Shown here: in pieces, positions 11,515 through 24,430 of the stretch
How the letters are laid out: each line of letters opens with the position of its first letter
Position numbering within the stretch: the stretch's first letter is position 1
Source of the DNA: Neocallimastix lanati (nom. inval.)
Taxonomy: Eukaryota; Neocallimastigomycota; Neocallimastigomycetes; Neocallimastigales; Neocallimastigaceae
DNA length: 64,000 nt
Assembly: GCA_016946835.1 (NCBI GenBank)
Contig: JACVTC010000220.1
Coordinates: forward strand, 64,001 to 128,000
Reading direction: 5' to 3'
Program-made: the position numbers and the translations under genes
The notes under the pieces: model-generated
Databases searched by the model: none
Seen by the model: only the letters and a program-made list of their open reading frames with translations
Told to the model about the DNA's origin: nothing

Positions 11515-14333
11515 ATTATTATTATTATAATAATTATATTATATTATTATTATTTATTAATATTATCTATGTTATCAAATATAATTTTAATAATACTAAC
11601 TATTGGAATTAATTTGCATTTATTTTCAAAATTTTCATTAATTCTTTTATCGCTATTCGAGTAATAACAATTGTAAGAATCGAATTTTAGTTTTTCAAAT
11701 TTATCATTGAGCTTTTTAAGATATGATAAATAATTGGAATAATTATTTTTGTCAACAATGGTATCAATTATTTCCATCGTGGTATATTTTGGTTTATTTT
11801 CAAGCCATTTCATTTGTTGAATTTTATTTATCATAGCTTCCTTTATATATTTGATAATTTCTTTTATGGATTTATTATTTTTATTATTAAAAATTGGTTT
11901 AGCATTATATTTATCAGAATGTAAGTCCATTCTATTATTAATTATATCAATATAATTTTCAGTTTTGGTAGAATCGATGCTAACATCTAAACATTAAATA
12001 TAATATATATTAACATATATAACATATAACACAATATATATACATTTTTTTTTATTTTTTTTTTATTTTTATTTTTTTATTTTATTTTTATTTTTTTATT
12101 TTATTTTTATTTTTTTATTTTATTTTTATTTTTTTATTTTATTTTTATTTTTTTTATTTTATTTTTATTTTTTTATTTTATTGTTTATTTTTTTATTTTT
12201 TTATTTTTTTATTTTTTTATTTTTTATTTTTTTTATAATATATATACATTAATAAATATAGTTATATATATACCTTCTATCAACTGTTTCAGCGTTTTAA
12301 TTGGTAACTGAATATTATTAACAACATATCCAATATAAGTTCTAATAATACACCTAAATAATTAACAATATATATATAAATATAATATATATATAAATAT
12401 AAATTATGCCTATTCTTTATATAAATATAAAAATTTATTTTAATGATTACAATTCAGTATATGCCGATAACGTTTCAACGTCTGTATCAGAAAGAAGTTT
12501 ATTTAAACTTTCCATATATTGCGGAGTGGCATCAATAATTATTGTATCATTGTTAATTTTATTTTTAATTTTGGAGGATTTAAATCTTTTCTCGAAATAT
12601 AATTTCCAATTAATATTTGAATACTTTTTTATTAAATCATTAATATTACTTTTATTGAATTGTTTATTCATATCTTGTAAATCTTTACTGTAATATTAAT
12701 TATTTAATATATATAATATAAGTGAATTAAAATCGATTATTGTTATTATTAAATACAAAAAAAAAAAAAAAAAAGAATTATTTAAATAAATTAAATAAAT
12801 TATATGATATAATATATTATTAATTAATAATATTATAAATAAAAACTTACGTTGATATATTAATCCTTGCTAGTTTTTTCTCGAATTCGACAGCTAATTC
12901 AGCTAAGGAATCGATATCACTTTCAGTGCGTGTATCACAAAATATATTTGAAAATGTATTTTTCACGATTTCTTTATATTTTAAAATATATTCAGAATTT
13001 TCATAATACTCTTTGCTTGGTAAACTTAAACCAGATTGAATAAGATAAAATGTATTAATATTTGGGTTTTCTAAATCAACTAAAACTTCAATATTAAATA
13101 AAGCATCTGTATTATAATTATGAATATCGACTAATAAATTAGTAAATTTATCAACATCATTATAATTGGATTTATTTTCATAAATTCCTAAATGACTAAG
13201 TAAATTTATTATTGATATATTTTCTTTTTCATTAAATATTTCCGTATCCCAAAAGTTATATATCGATTTAAATTGATTAAATATAGTTTCATCATTATCA
13301 TCATCATATTTATTAACATTTGATTTTTCATTCATGGAATATTTGCTTTCAAGAGGATCTGGTAATATTTCCTTTAATATTAATATTAATAATATTATTA
13401 TTATCATATAAAATTAATAATATAATTTATTATTATTACTAAATAAATTTTTTTATAACTTTTACTTTTACAATTGCTATTATTATTTTAATTATTATTA
13501 TTATTATTATTATTATAATTATTATTATTATCATTATTATCATTATTATTTGATATTTTTTAATTTAATTAATAAAATATTTATTACATTATTATTGAGA
13601 ACACCTATTTCAAGAGCATCGATATAAGATTTGAATTCTGGAATATCATTTTCACTCTTTATTATATAAATAAGTAAAAATGACAAAAACAATTTATATA
13701 TATATATTGATTAAAATATTAATTATTTATATTTAAAATATTTTATATATAATTATATATAATTATATTATATAGGATGTTGTTTTATCAGAAAATATAT
13801 ATATATTATAATTTTTACCTCCCAATTACGAAATATTAAATCACATGAATCAATAGACATGTTGATATTATTTAGGATATTTGTTGAATTTTCAAAATAT
13901 TTATTAGACTCGCAAAACTTTTTTTTTTTTTATTGTTATTTTTGAATATAAAAGTACATATTTTAATTATAAAATTTATAAATTAAATAAAGTATTAATA
14001 AAAGTATACATTATAATAGTATATATGATATTTAAAAAATAGTTAGTCGTAATTTACATCCTCATCTTGTAAATTAATATCTGGAATTCCAATATCTTCT
14101 TCATCAGAAAAAATATTAGGAATTTTAAAGAAATCAATTTCAGAATCATTGATAGGAGAATCAACTATTTCTTTTTCACCATAAACTTCATAATTATATA
14201 CATTTGGAGTAATTACTGTTTCTTTATCAGAAATATTAACAAATTTTGAATCATTTTCTTTTATAGGGGTAGACAAAACCATCAAATCGAAGGAAAGAAA
14301 AGAAAGAATTATACTAACTTGTTTAAAATTCAT
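10693..14333 (-). CDS. M13 (neprilysin-like) peptidase homologue, truncated and with altered zinc motif
   Basis: Exons by splice signals: 14333-14058, 13917-13819, 13656-13588, 13371-12851, 12687-12451, 12353-12274, 11986-11601, 11387-11193, 11033-10978, and tentatively 10794-10786 and 10738-10693. Phases agree throughout. The start has a hydrophobic signal-like segment. Residues about 93-125 match the M13 opening (CESNKYFENSTNIL, SIDSCD, RNWE). Later come GLSLPSKEYYE, EFEKKLA, NWKLYFEKR and QPFFL. These are the ordered landmarks of the M13 family, zinc metallopeptidases that trim peptides outside the cell. The zinc box is HELLY (residues about 598-602, 11250-11264) instead of HExxH, and the usual GENIAD segment with the third zinc ligand is absent. 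Family assignment is firm. Activity is unlikely: it is either a pseudoenzyme or a decaying gene. Introns contain T-rich tandem repeats (12060-12230). The last two exons are weak. Confidence 0.75.
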
Positions 14334-14669
14334 TTTGTAAACAATAATTTAAAATAGAATCTAAAATTAAAAAATATAAGTTATATATTTTATACATATG
14401 ACATATAATATTATAAAATAATGTAAAATATTCATTTTTTTTTTTTTTTTTAGAATATATAATTTTATATGTATTTTTTTTTTTATTATTTTTTAAGTAT
14501 TAACAATAAATTAAATAACATTTATATATAATATAATATTTATAATACTAACATATAAAAGTATTCATATAATGCTAATTTTTTTTTTTTTTTTAATAAT
14601 TTCGTTTTTTAATTTTAATATTTTTTTTTTTTTAAAATCTAAAATTGTTACTTTTTCCTTCATTTTATA

Positions 14670-14715
<46 letters not shown>

Positions 14716-15700
14716 ATAATTAATTTCGATATAATTTTAATTTAATTATTTTAAATTTAATATTATAAAATTTTTTATATTTTCATTTAAAATTTAATTT
14801 ATTTTTAATTTTTATTATATTAAATTGTAATTTAAATTTTTTTTTTTTATTAATGATACAATTTTTTAAAAAAATAAAAAAAAAATAAAAAAATAAAAAA
14901 AATAATAATATTAAAATTAAAAAAAAAAAAAAAAATATAAATAATAATATTTAAATTAAAAATAAAATAAAAATAAATATTATAGTTTTAGGACAGACAC
15001 AACTAGAATAAAGAAAGAAAAAAAAATCTTTTAAAAAAAGGAAAAACAAAATGGTAAAAATAAAAAAAATATATATGATTACTCTTATTATATCTGAAAT
15101 GTGTTTAAAAAATTACTTCTCCATAATAAAAAATAAAAACTTATTTAATAGTTATTTGGTGTTTATTGCTCTAATATTTTTCTTTTAAATATTGTTTCTA
15201 TAATAAAATCTTGATAATTAATGATATTCTATACTATCTGGAATAATAAAAATAAAATAATTGAATAATTGAATAAAAAAAAGTATTTATTAATAATTAA
15301 ATAGTAGTAATAGTAATAGTAATTGAATAATCATTTGAATAATAAATCTATCTCAACGTAGTATCAACGTAGTAGATAGTAAAGGAATGGTTAGCAACAA
15401 TCAAGTAAAGATCATCCATAAAATAAATTTTAAGTGAAAGTGAAAATTAATAATATGAAAGAAATTTTAAATTAAAAAATTTTACTTGTCATACATCATC
15501 GATGGAATGATTATTCCTTTTATGGAAATGAATATATATTAAAAAATTTTATTATTTATTATTTTTATATTAATTATTATTAACAATGATTAACAATTAT
15601 TTATTATTATTACAGTTTATTATTATTTTGATTATTATTTCTTTTCCTTTTTTGTAATTATTTATATTAAATTAATGATATATAATAAATAATAAATAAT
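14334..15700. other. Non-coding AT-rich spacer
   Basis: This region would include the promoter of the M13-like gene. It holds long T runs (for example 14670-14708) and A runs, but no recognisable motif and no gene. Confidence 0.6.
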
Positions 15701-15724
15701 AAATAATTAAATAATAAATAATAA

Positions 15725-16490
15725 TAAAAAGAGTATTTATTAATAATAATAAATAATAAATAATAAGAAGAGTATTTATTAATAAATAATAAATATAAAT
15801 AATAAGAAGAGTATTTATTAATAAATAATAAATAATAAAGAGTATTTATTAATAATAATAAATAATAAATAATAAAAAGAGTATTTATTAATAAATAATA
15901 AATAATAAATAAATAAAAGAGTATTTATTAATAATAAATAATAAATAATAAATAATAAATAATAAAAAGAGTATTTATTAATAATAATAAATAATAAATA
16001 ATAAAAAGAGTATTTATTAATAAATAATAAATAATAAATAAATAAAAGAGTATTTATTAATAAATAATAAATAATAAATAATAAAAAGAGTATTTATTAA
16101 TAAATAATAAATAATAAATAAATAAAAGAGTATTTATTAATAATAAATAATAAATAATAAATAATAAATAATAAAAAGAGTATTTATTAATAAATAATAA
16201 ATAATAAATAATAAGAAGAGTATTTATTAATAAATAATAAATAATAAATAAATAAAAGAGTATTTATTAATAAATAATAAATAATAAATAATAAAAAGAG
16301 TATTTATTAATAAATAATAAATAATAAATAATAAAAAGAGTATTTATTAATAAATAATAAATAATAAATAATAAGAAGAGTATTTATTAATAAATAATAA
16401 ATAATAAATAATAAAAAGAGTATTTATTAATAAATAATAAATAATAAATAATAAGAAGAGTATTTATTAATAAATAATAAATAATAATAA
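15725..16490 (+). repeat. Minisatellite, 40-bp unit with GAGTATTTATTAAT core, 19 copies
   Basis: Nineteen occurrences of GAGTATTTATTA are spaced mostly 40 bp apart (some 30-60 bp), separated by variable AATAATAAATA filler. Units end in AAAAA, AAGAA or AAAA before the core, giving at least three unit types. One further isolated core lies at about 17200. Confidence 0.9.
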
Positions 16491-17909
16491 ATAAAGTTAA
16501 TTAATTGAATTAAAATAATAGAATTAGAATTTATTTTAAAACAGAAGTCATAATTAATATAGAATCAATTTTTAAACCTTATTTCATTTTTTTTGTTTAT
16601 TATTAATTCGTTTTAGCTACAAAACAAATAATAACTTCAATAAATAATTAAATAAACAAATAATAAATAATTAAATAAACAAATAATTAATATAAAATAA
16701 CTTATTTCTAAAATTCAAAATTGTATAAAATATTTTTTTTATGAAGATCTTATTTATTTATTTTTAATTTTAGAAATAAGTTATTATATATTCAATAATA
16801 AATAATAAATAATAAATGATAAATGATAAATAATAAATAATTAAATAATTAAATAATTAAATAATTAAATAATTAAATAATAAATAAATGAATAATTAAA
16901 TAATTAAATAATTAAATAATTAAATAATTAAATAATTAATTACTATTATATTTATGAAAAAAAAATTTTTTATTTTTTACGTATTTGTATTTGTATTTTA
17001 ACTATTTGAAGCTTTGTTTTATTTTATCTTTTATTGAATAAAAAAAAATTCAAGTTTTTATCCAATGAAAGATAAAATAAAATAAAATAAAAAAATTTAT
17101 ATGATTAATTGTAAAAGAAAATATAATATAAAAATAAATAATTGAATAAATAATTGAATAATAAATAATAAATAAATAAATAATAAAATAATAATAAAAA
17201 GAGTATTTATTAATAATTAATAAATAATAATTAATAATTAATAAATAATAATAAATAAATAATAAATAATAAATAATAAATAATTGAATAATTAAATAAT
17301 AACTAAAAAATAATAAATAATTGAATAATAAATAATTAAATAATAAATAATAATTAATAATAATAAATAAATAAATAATAATAAATAATAATAAATAAAT
17401 AATAATAAATAAATAATACTTAACTCTATTTATAATTCTATTTTAATTATTATTAATATTATTAAGTGGAATATACATAAATAAAGAGTCTGTGTAACAA
17501 TACACAAATATTATAATTAATAAATATAAATATCTTTTTTTTTTTTTTTTTTAAATTTATTTTTTTAATTTAAAATTTATATATAATGAAAAAAAGTTCA
17601 TTTTTCAAATTATCATCAGGAAAGGATTAAATTTGAAATGCATTATGTTGTCCTATAACATTCACTTGTTCCCTTTTTTTTTAAATTATATCAGTTTTTA
17701 TTTTTATTGAGATATTTATAATTTATTTCAAAATGTTTATATTTATTATTTATATTTAAAAATAAATATAATTACAAAATTTATGAAATAAAAATGTAAT
17801 AAATCAATATATACATATATCTAATTATTTCTTATTTCACTTATTTTTTATTTTTTTTTTTTTTTAAAAATATATATGATAGATGATTAAAATACTTGCT
17901 ATAGGATGA
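16491..17909. other. Non-coding region with simple repeats and two long palindromes
   Basis: Mostly AATA, TAAT and AAT filler. Two inverted repeats stand out. The arms 16697-16715 and 16766-16784 pair perfectly over 19 bp, with a 50-nt loop. The arms 17017-17036 and 17063-17082 pair 19 of 20, with a 26-nt loop. Confidence 0.7.
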
Positions 17910-18104
17910 TTAACTAATAATATAAGCATAGAAAATCTTGAAAAGAAGTATGGTTTTTATTATTATTATGTCCTTCTAAACAATGATAGACATTTTAATA
18001 GTAGTTTTATGAAAAAATCTAATAGGAGTTTGTTTAATCCTCTAGATAATAGAGTCTTGAATATTCTTTCTTATTTTTCATTTATTATACGTAAAAACTA
18101 CTAG
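17910..18104 (+). pseudogene. Possible coding relic of unknown identity
   Basis: An open stretch of 64 codons without a plausible start. Its composition is more protein-like than its surroundings (ENLEKKYGFYYYYVLLNNDR, then NRSLFNPLDNRVLN). It ends in TAG, and no homologous family is recognised. It could be a relic exon or chance. Confidence 0.25.
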
Positions 18105-18391
18105 ATTATTCTTGGATGAAACAAAATTTATTTTGATATAATAATAATGATAATGAATTACATTATTTTAGTAATAATAAAAATGTTAATATTAAATTGC
18201 ATATTTATAATTATTATATATTCATGATATTTTCCTGCATTCAATATAGAATAATATGTATATATTAAAAAAAAAAGACATTCATTTATATGTATATATA
18301 TATATACAATTATATATTTTTAATTTTTTTAAAAAATTAAATTTTCATATTTTAATAAATTCTTTTTTTAATATTTTTATTATTGAAATGT

Positions 18392-18429
<38 letters not shown>

Positions 18430-18736
18430 GCCTGTATTATTTCAAAGGTCTAACTTTATTTATTTATTAATCTATTAAATATATATATATATATATTTTA
18501 AAAAAAAACACAATTAATAAAAAAAAATATTATTTGTCCTATCTGAACATAATAATATTTAGAATAGTAATGTGAAATAAAAAGTAATATACAAAATAAA
18601 GTGTATAAATAAATTCAGAAAAAAAAAGTCCATAGTCCACGAACCTCCAAGATTATAAAATTTCTGTTTTAAAGGGAATTTTTATTAAGGAGTTAGGGTT
18701 TGAAATGACAATCTGAAAAGAAATTAGGATCATCTC
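18105..18736. other. Non-coding AT-rich spacer
   Basis: T runs and TA runs with no gene. From about 18630 to 18736 base composition becomes more balanced (GTCCACGAACCTCC and similar), leading into the dispersed repeat. Confidence 0.6.
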
Positions 18737-19130
18737 CTTCAGAGGCATTAACGTTGATGGCATTTCCATTTTACAATAGCTACATAAGAATTTAAATAAT
18801 ACTATAGAAAAATACATATACAATTATAATGCTAAAGTTAAAAAAATACCATAGACTCATTTATAATGATAATATGTAGAAACAACACGATATTATTAAC
18901 TATATAACTCTAATGTTTAACTACATTCCCAGTTTAAAACAATATAAAGCATCAAGTTCACTTCAACAGTTTTTTCAGTATTCCAATTTCCTCTCTTCGC
19001 ACTAGAAGCCACTTTAGAAAGGATAACCATCGATTATCATCAGAATCACAGTAAGCTATAATTAGTACTTCTGATATTAGCTATTCCTATTCCATTAACC
19101 CTCCATGAATCTGGAAAAACAGTCCATATC
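18737..19130 (+). repeat. Dispersed repeat R1, copy 1
   Basis: About 400 bp that aligns by eye, in the same orientation, to 62515-62890. Shared landmarks in order: CATTTTACAATA, ACTATAGAAAAATA, GATAATATGTAGAAAC, AGTATTCCAATTT, CTAGAAGC and TTTTAGAAAGGATAA. The two copies differ by many substitutions and small indels, so it is an old repeat. No open frame was found in either strand. The family is not recognised. Confidence 0.75.
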
Positions 19131-19395
19131 ATTGGGTTAAAATAAATAGTAGAATATTAAATAATAAAAGTACAGATTAAATTAAATAAAATAAATAGTA
19201 GAAATATTAATATAATAAGAGTATAGATTGAATAAAATAAAATAAAATAAATAGTTGAAATATAAATATAAAGTACAGATTAAATAAAATAAAATAAATA
19301 GTAGAAATATTAATATAATAAGAGTATAGATTGAATAAAATAAAATAAAATATATAGTAGAAATATGAATATAAAATACAGATTGAATAAAATAA

Positions 19396-19399
<4 letters not shown>
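19131..19399 (+). repeat. Tandem repeat, about 55-65 bp unit (AAATAGTAGAA...ACAGATT)
   Basis: About five diverged units alternating between TAATATAATAAGAGTATAG and AATATAAAGTACAGATT forms, joined by AAAATAAAAT. One further unit lies at 20279-20315 inside the last intron of the ZNF277-type gene. Confidence 0.75.
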
Positions 19400-19489
<90 letters not shown>

Positions 19490-19559
19490 TAAAAAAAAAA
19501 AAAAAAAAAATAGGCTATGAATACTTATTATTCTATTACACAATAATCATAATTTCAAT

Positions 19560-19607
<48 letters not shown>

Positions 19608-19672
19608 TAAAAAAAAAAAAAAATAGGCTATGAATACTCATTATTCTATTACACAATAATCATAATTTCAAT

Positions 19673-19762
<90 letters not shown>
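19400..19762 (+). repeat. AAT arrays with a duplicated 56-bp linker
   Basis: Three AAT runs (19400-19488, 19565-19603, 19677-19762) are separated by two nearly identical linkers (19511-19564 and 19622-19676). Each linker begins TAGGCTATGAATACT, contains CACAATAATCATAATTTC, and follows a poly-A run. One base differs near the start. The frames with poly-Tyr or poly-Asn here are not genes. Confidence 0.85.
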
Positions 19763-19766
<4 letters not shown>

Positions 19767-19979
19767 GATAAAAAAAAATTTTTTTTTTTTTACACAATTT
19801 TTATTTTATATTATTATATATTTTATTTCATTTTTTTTTTTTATAGATAGATTATTATGAAATAAATTTTATAAAATTCTAATATTTATTTATTTTATTT
19901 TTATGATTATTAATATTATTATTTTTTTCTATAAAATTTTTAATGTATATTTCTTCTTATTATTAATAATATTTCGTTA

Positions 19980-20241
19980 TTATTCGTTATTTTGTTGTTG
20001 TTGCTTTTTTTTATTTTTTTCAGCCATTTGTTTTTCTTTTAGTTTATCATCAATTGATAATTTTTCAGCAGTAACATATTGAGTAGATATATCTTTTTGT
20101 TCGGTATCTTCTAAATCATCAAAGAATTCATCAAAACCATGAAGTAGTGGATCATCATCGTAAGTTGGAAGCATATATCTATTATTGAAATTTTCAAAAA
20201 AAAAATATAAAAATTTTATAAAAAATTAAAAAAAATAAATA

Positions 20242-20272
<31 letters not shown>

Positions 20273-20355
20273 AATAAAATAAATAGTAGAATATGAATAT
20301 AAAGTACAGATTGAATAAAATAAAATAAAATAAAAATAAAAATAAAATAAAATAA

Positions 20356-20386
<31 letters not shown>

Positions 20387-20874
20387 TAAAAATAAAAATA
20401 AAAATAAAAATAAAAATAAAAATAAAAATAAAAATAAAAATAAAAATAAAAATAAAAATAAAAATAAAAATAAAAATAAAAATAAAAATAAAAATAAAAA
20501 TAAAAATAAAAATAAAAATAAAAATAAAAATAAAAATAAAAATAAAAATAAATAAATATAAAAATATATAAATAAATAATAATTTATGAATAGATATATA
20601 ATAATTTATGAATATATATATATATATTATTATTATTATTATTATTATGATTTGAATAAGTTTACTTCACATCATTCCAAGAATTTTCAGTATCTTTAGA
20701 TGGAATTGAAGTATAATGATTCTTTTCTTTTAAATGTGAACTTAAATCATCCATATTTTCAAAAGTTTCCAAACATGAAAAACATTTAAGAAGTGATGTT
20801 TGACGTCTTATATAATTAATAAGCATAATACATTGATAGAAATCTAAACCTATTATTATATAATAGATTATAAT

Positions 20875-20909
<35 letters not shown>

Positions 20910-23504
20910 ATTATAAAATAATTCAATAAAAAGATATTTATAATTTTAATAATCAAAATAAATAAATAAATAAAATATATATAAATAAAATACCATATGA
21001 TTTTTGAATTTCATAAAAATCAAAGTTATGTTCTTTTTTCATATGATTTAAGGCTTCTTCAATTGAATTTGCTACATATTCATCAAATAAACACATAGTT
21101 GGTTCGTTTTCTACTTCATCGTCCCAATCATCCCATTCACTTATTTTGTAATTATATTTTAAATTGAATTTTGAAATAGAGTTAAAATCAAGATCATAAA
21201 TGATTTATATATATATATATTTAATATATATATTAATTTTTTTTTTTTTTTTTTTTTTAATAAATTAATATAACTTACTCATCTTTTTCTTCATCACTTT
21301 CATATTTATCATTAACAAAATTTTCCCAATTTTTTCCTGGTTCCTAAAATATTAATAATAATAATTATAAAATTTGATTATATATATATATATATATTAA
21401 TTAATAATTTTAATCATTTTAAAATAATAAAAATAAAAAATGGCAAATAAAATAAGATAAAAAAAAAAAGTTAACTTACTAAATAATTTATAATATAAAA
21501 TTTATCATAGATATGATTTTTAGAATTAATTTTAAAATGCTTCTTCTTACGCATATGCTTTCTTAAGACAGCATTTGATTTAAATACTTTTTCACAATAT
21601 AAACATTGTAAACTTTGAATTTTTTTTTTTTTTTTTTTTTTAAATAATAATAATATAAAAAATTATAAATTATTAATTTCATTTATTAATATAATAATAC
21701 ACTAATTATAATTTAATTATTATATAATTATTATTATTATTATTATTTATTATAGTCATTTTAATGTTATCTTGTTTATATTTTTTATTAGTACTTTATT
21801 TATTACCTATTTAATTTAGTTTGAAGTATATACAAGAATTCATCAATATTTACAATATTATCAGGAAGACCAATATTAAAGTTGTGTTCAGTAAACATAT
21901 GCTATAAATAATAAATAATTATATATATATATAATGTTATTATATTTACGATTCTAATCTTTAATATTATAAAAATATCTCACTATCATTTTGAATTATA
22001 AAAATTTATGTATTACATACTTGGAAATAATTTATTCTTTCATTAACAACTTTTTTACAGAATAAACATTTTCTTGGTTTATTTGTATCTTTTCTTTCTC
22101 CATCTTGAATCATTAACATTTCATTCTTTTATTATATTAGTATATATATAATAATAAATTAAAAAAATATATTAAATATATTTTAATTTATATCATTCAT
22201 TCATTTTTTTTTTTTATAATAATAATTAATGTAATAATAATAATAATAATAATAATAATATAATAATAATAATAATAATAATAATATAATAATAATAATA
22301 ATAATAATTATAATTATAATTATAATTATAATTATATATTTACTAATTTTTCTCTTTGTAATTCTTGACGAATTGAAAAATCTTCTTTTTGGTAATTTTT
22401 ACTTGGAATACTATAAATATTTGCTTTTATATGTATTAAATTTAATTGAAAAAAATTAATAATAATAATAATAAATATATTTTTTATTTATTTTAATTGA
22501 AATTTAATTTTTTAAAATTAATTTCAAATAAAAAAAAAAAAAATTAAAAAAAAATTTATTATTACATTAAAAAATAAAAAAATTTCTAAAATCAAATTAT
22601 TTTATTATTTTTATTATATAAAATAATATTACATATTTTTTTTTTTTTATAAAAATTCATAGAATAAAAAAGACTTACTATTTTTTATTTTATTTCCAAA
22701 ATTTTCAACTTTATTATTAGATTTTTCGATTTTATCAATCCAATAGTTTAGGTATTTTTCTATGAATGGAACAACATGTTCAATATTGTAAATATTTATT
22801 CGATGTTTTAAACCAAGATGTTCTTGAAGGTCTACTGGATTCATGAAAGGTGAATTTTCTTGTTTACAATCTTTGAATGGACACATAACAAGTATAGGTT
22901 GAAGTGGGAGATTAATGGTAGTTGGGGTTTGTCCTAATAAATCAGCTGCTTCTTCATCATCTTCATCTTCAGAATCAGAAGATCCTTCTGGTTCTTGAGG
23001 TGGTTTTTCTTCTTCTGCATGTTTTTTATTATTACTGTCCTTACTATTTTTTGAATTATTTTTATTTTTATTTTTATTTATATTAATATTTTTATCTTTT
23101 TCTTTTTCATTGTCTTTATTTACTTCCTCGGTATCTGATTTTGAATCAGATTTTCCTTTTTGCCTGTGATGTCTATTTCTTCTACGACTTCTATTTCTTT
23201 TTACTTTATTTTGGTTATTATCTTCATTATTATTATTGTTTTGTTCATTTTTATTATTATTATTATTATTATCATTATTCAAAGGATTTGAATTGTCATT
23301 ATTTTCATTATTGTCATTATTTGTATTTTTTATTTGTTTGTCATGACCAGAATTTTTATTTTTATGTCTATTTCTATTTCTATTTCTATTACTTTTGTTG
23401 TTATTGCTGTTTGCGTTACTAGCATTTTCTGTTTCATTTTCTATTTTAGTATGACTAACTTCATTGGCATTTGTTGCCGATGGAGTAGTAATTGTTTCAC
23501 TCAT
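19980..23504 (-). CDS. ZNF277-type C2H2 zinc finger protein (nine exons)
   Basis: Exons: 23504-22679, 22423-22344, 22125-22021, 21901-21807, 21612-21480, 21343-21279, 21139-20994, 20849-20666, 20178-19980. They total 1833 nt (610 residues) with consistent phases. The N-terminal third is Asn/Lys/Arg-rich and then acidic. Zinc-finger modules follow: CPFKDC...HLGLKH; CLFCKK...HMFTEH; CLYCEKVF...HMRKKKH; CLFDEY...HMKKEH; CFSCLETF...HLKEKNH. YIRRQ and LPTYDDDPLL segments match the ZNF277 family layout. Family members are reported to bind ribosomal protein uS5/RPS2, so a role in ribosome-related chaperoning is plausible but inferred. The fourth finger lost its second cysteine (CLFDEY where CxxC is expected). 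Intron 8 contains a long AAATAA minisatellite. The start is the first Met of the long first exon. Confidence 0.82.
20222..20560 (+). repeat. Intronic AAAATA/AAATAA minisatellite
   Basis: Nearly uninterrupted 6-bp AAAATA units (20330-20550), flanked by AAAAT pentamers, inside the last intron of the ZNF277-type gene. The left part carries one unit of the 19131-19399 tandem repeat. Confidence 0.9.
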
Positions 23505-23611
23505 TTATAAGTCTGATTAAAATTATTTAATTATAAAAATATTACAAATATAGATACTTTTTATTATTTTAATATATAATTATAAATTTTATAACAATAA
23601 CATATATATAA

Positions 23612-23663
<52 letters not shown>

Positions 23664-24398
23664 TTAAAATTAGTAATTTTAAGTTCAGATTCTATAAATT
23701 GACATTTTAATAATATAATTATTTATTTATACTCGATTACTTAAATTTCTTAATATAAATTACCTTAGTTTTAGTTTTATTGATAAAATTAAAATAAAAT
23801 AAAATTATAAATTTTAAATATTTGGTAAAATTATTGTAATAATAAAAAAAAAAAAAATTGAAAATGTTTATATGTTAATTAATAATTTAAGCTTTTTATT
23901 TTATTTTTTATTTTATTTTATTTTTTTAATATAAAAAGAAAAACAAAATTTTTATAAAATTATTATTTTTCATATATTATTTTTAACGGTTTCATTTTAA
24001 TATTAAAAAAAAAAAGTTGTTATAATTTTTTACTGTTAATTATTATTCATAATTAATAATAAATCTATCTTTATACATAAATAATGTATTTACATTTACA
24101 TTTAATGATACATTATAAAACTATAAAATGTATCAAAAATTTGAAAAACTTTAAAAGATTAAAAAATGAAAAAATGAATGAAAAAAAATAAAAAAAAAAA
24201 AAAAAAAAAAAAGATAAATTAAAAAGACTTAATGTATAATAAAAAGTTTATCTTTAAAAATTTTTAAAATAAAAATTAATTTGGAAAAATTATTTCTATG
24301 TTCAATAAGTTAATTAAAACTTTCAAAAATACTAAAATATACTACATAATACATAATTTCATCATTTTTAGTAAATTAATAAATGCTATACTCGTTTC

Positions 24399-24430
<32 letters not shown>

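Noticed and set aside
12406-12693. Plus-strand frame of 95 codons
   Set aside because: Antisense to exon 5 of the M13-like gene, which has family homology and valid splice sites.
15725-16490. CRISPR-like array appearance
   Set aside because: Units are continuous AT-rich tandem repeats; the filler between cores is itself repetitive, not unique spacers, and the host is a eukaryote.
19310-19860. Poly-Tyr and poly-Asn frames on opposite strands
   Set aside because: Produced by AAT runs; no start context and no non-repetitive protein content.
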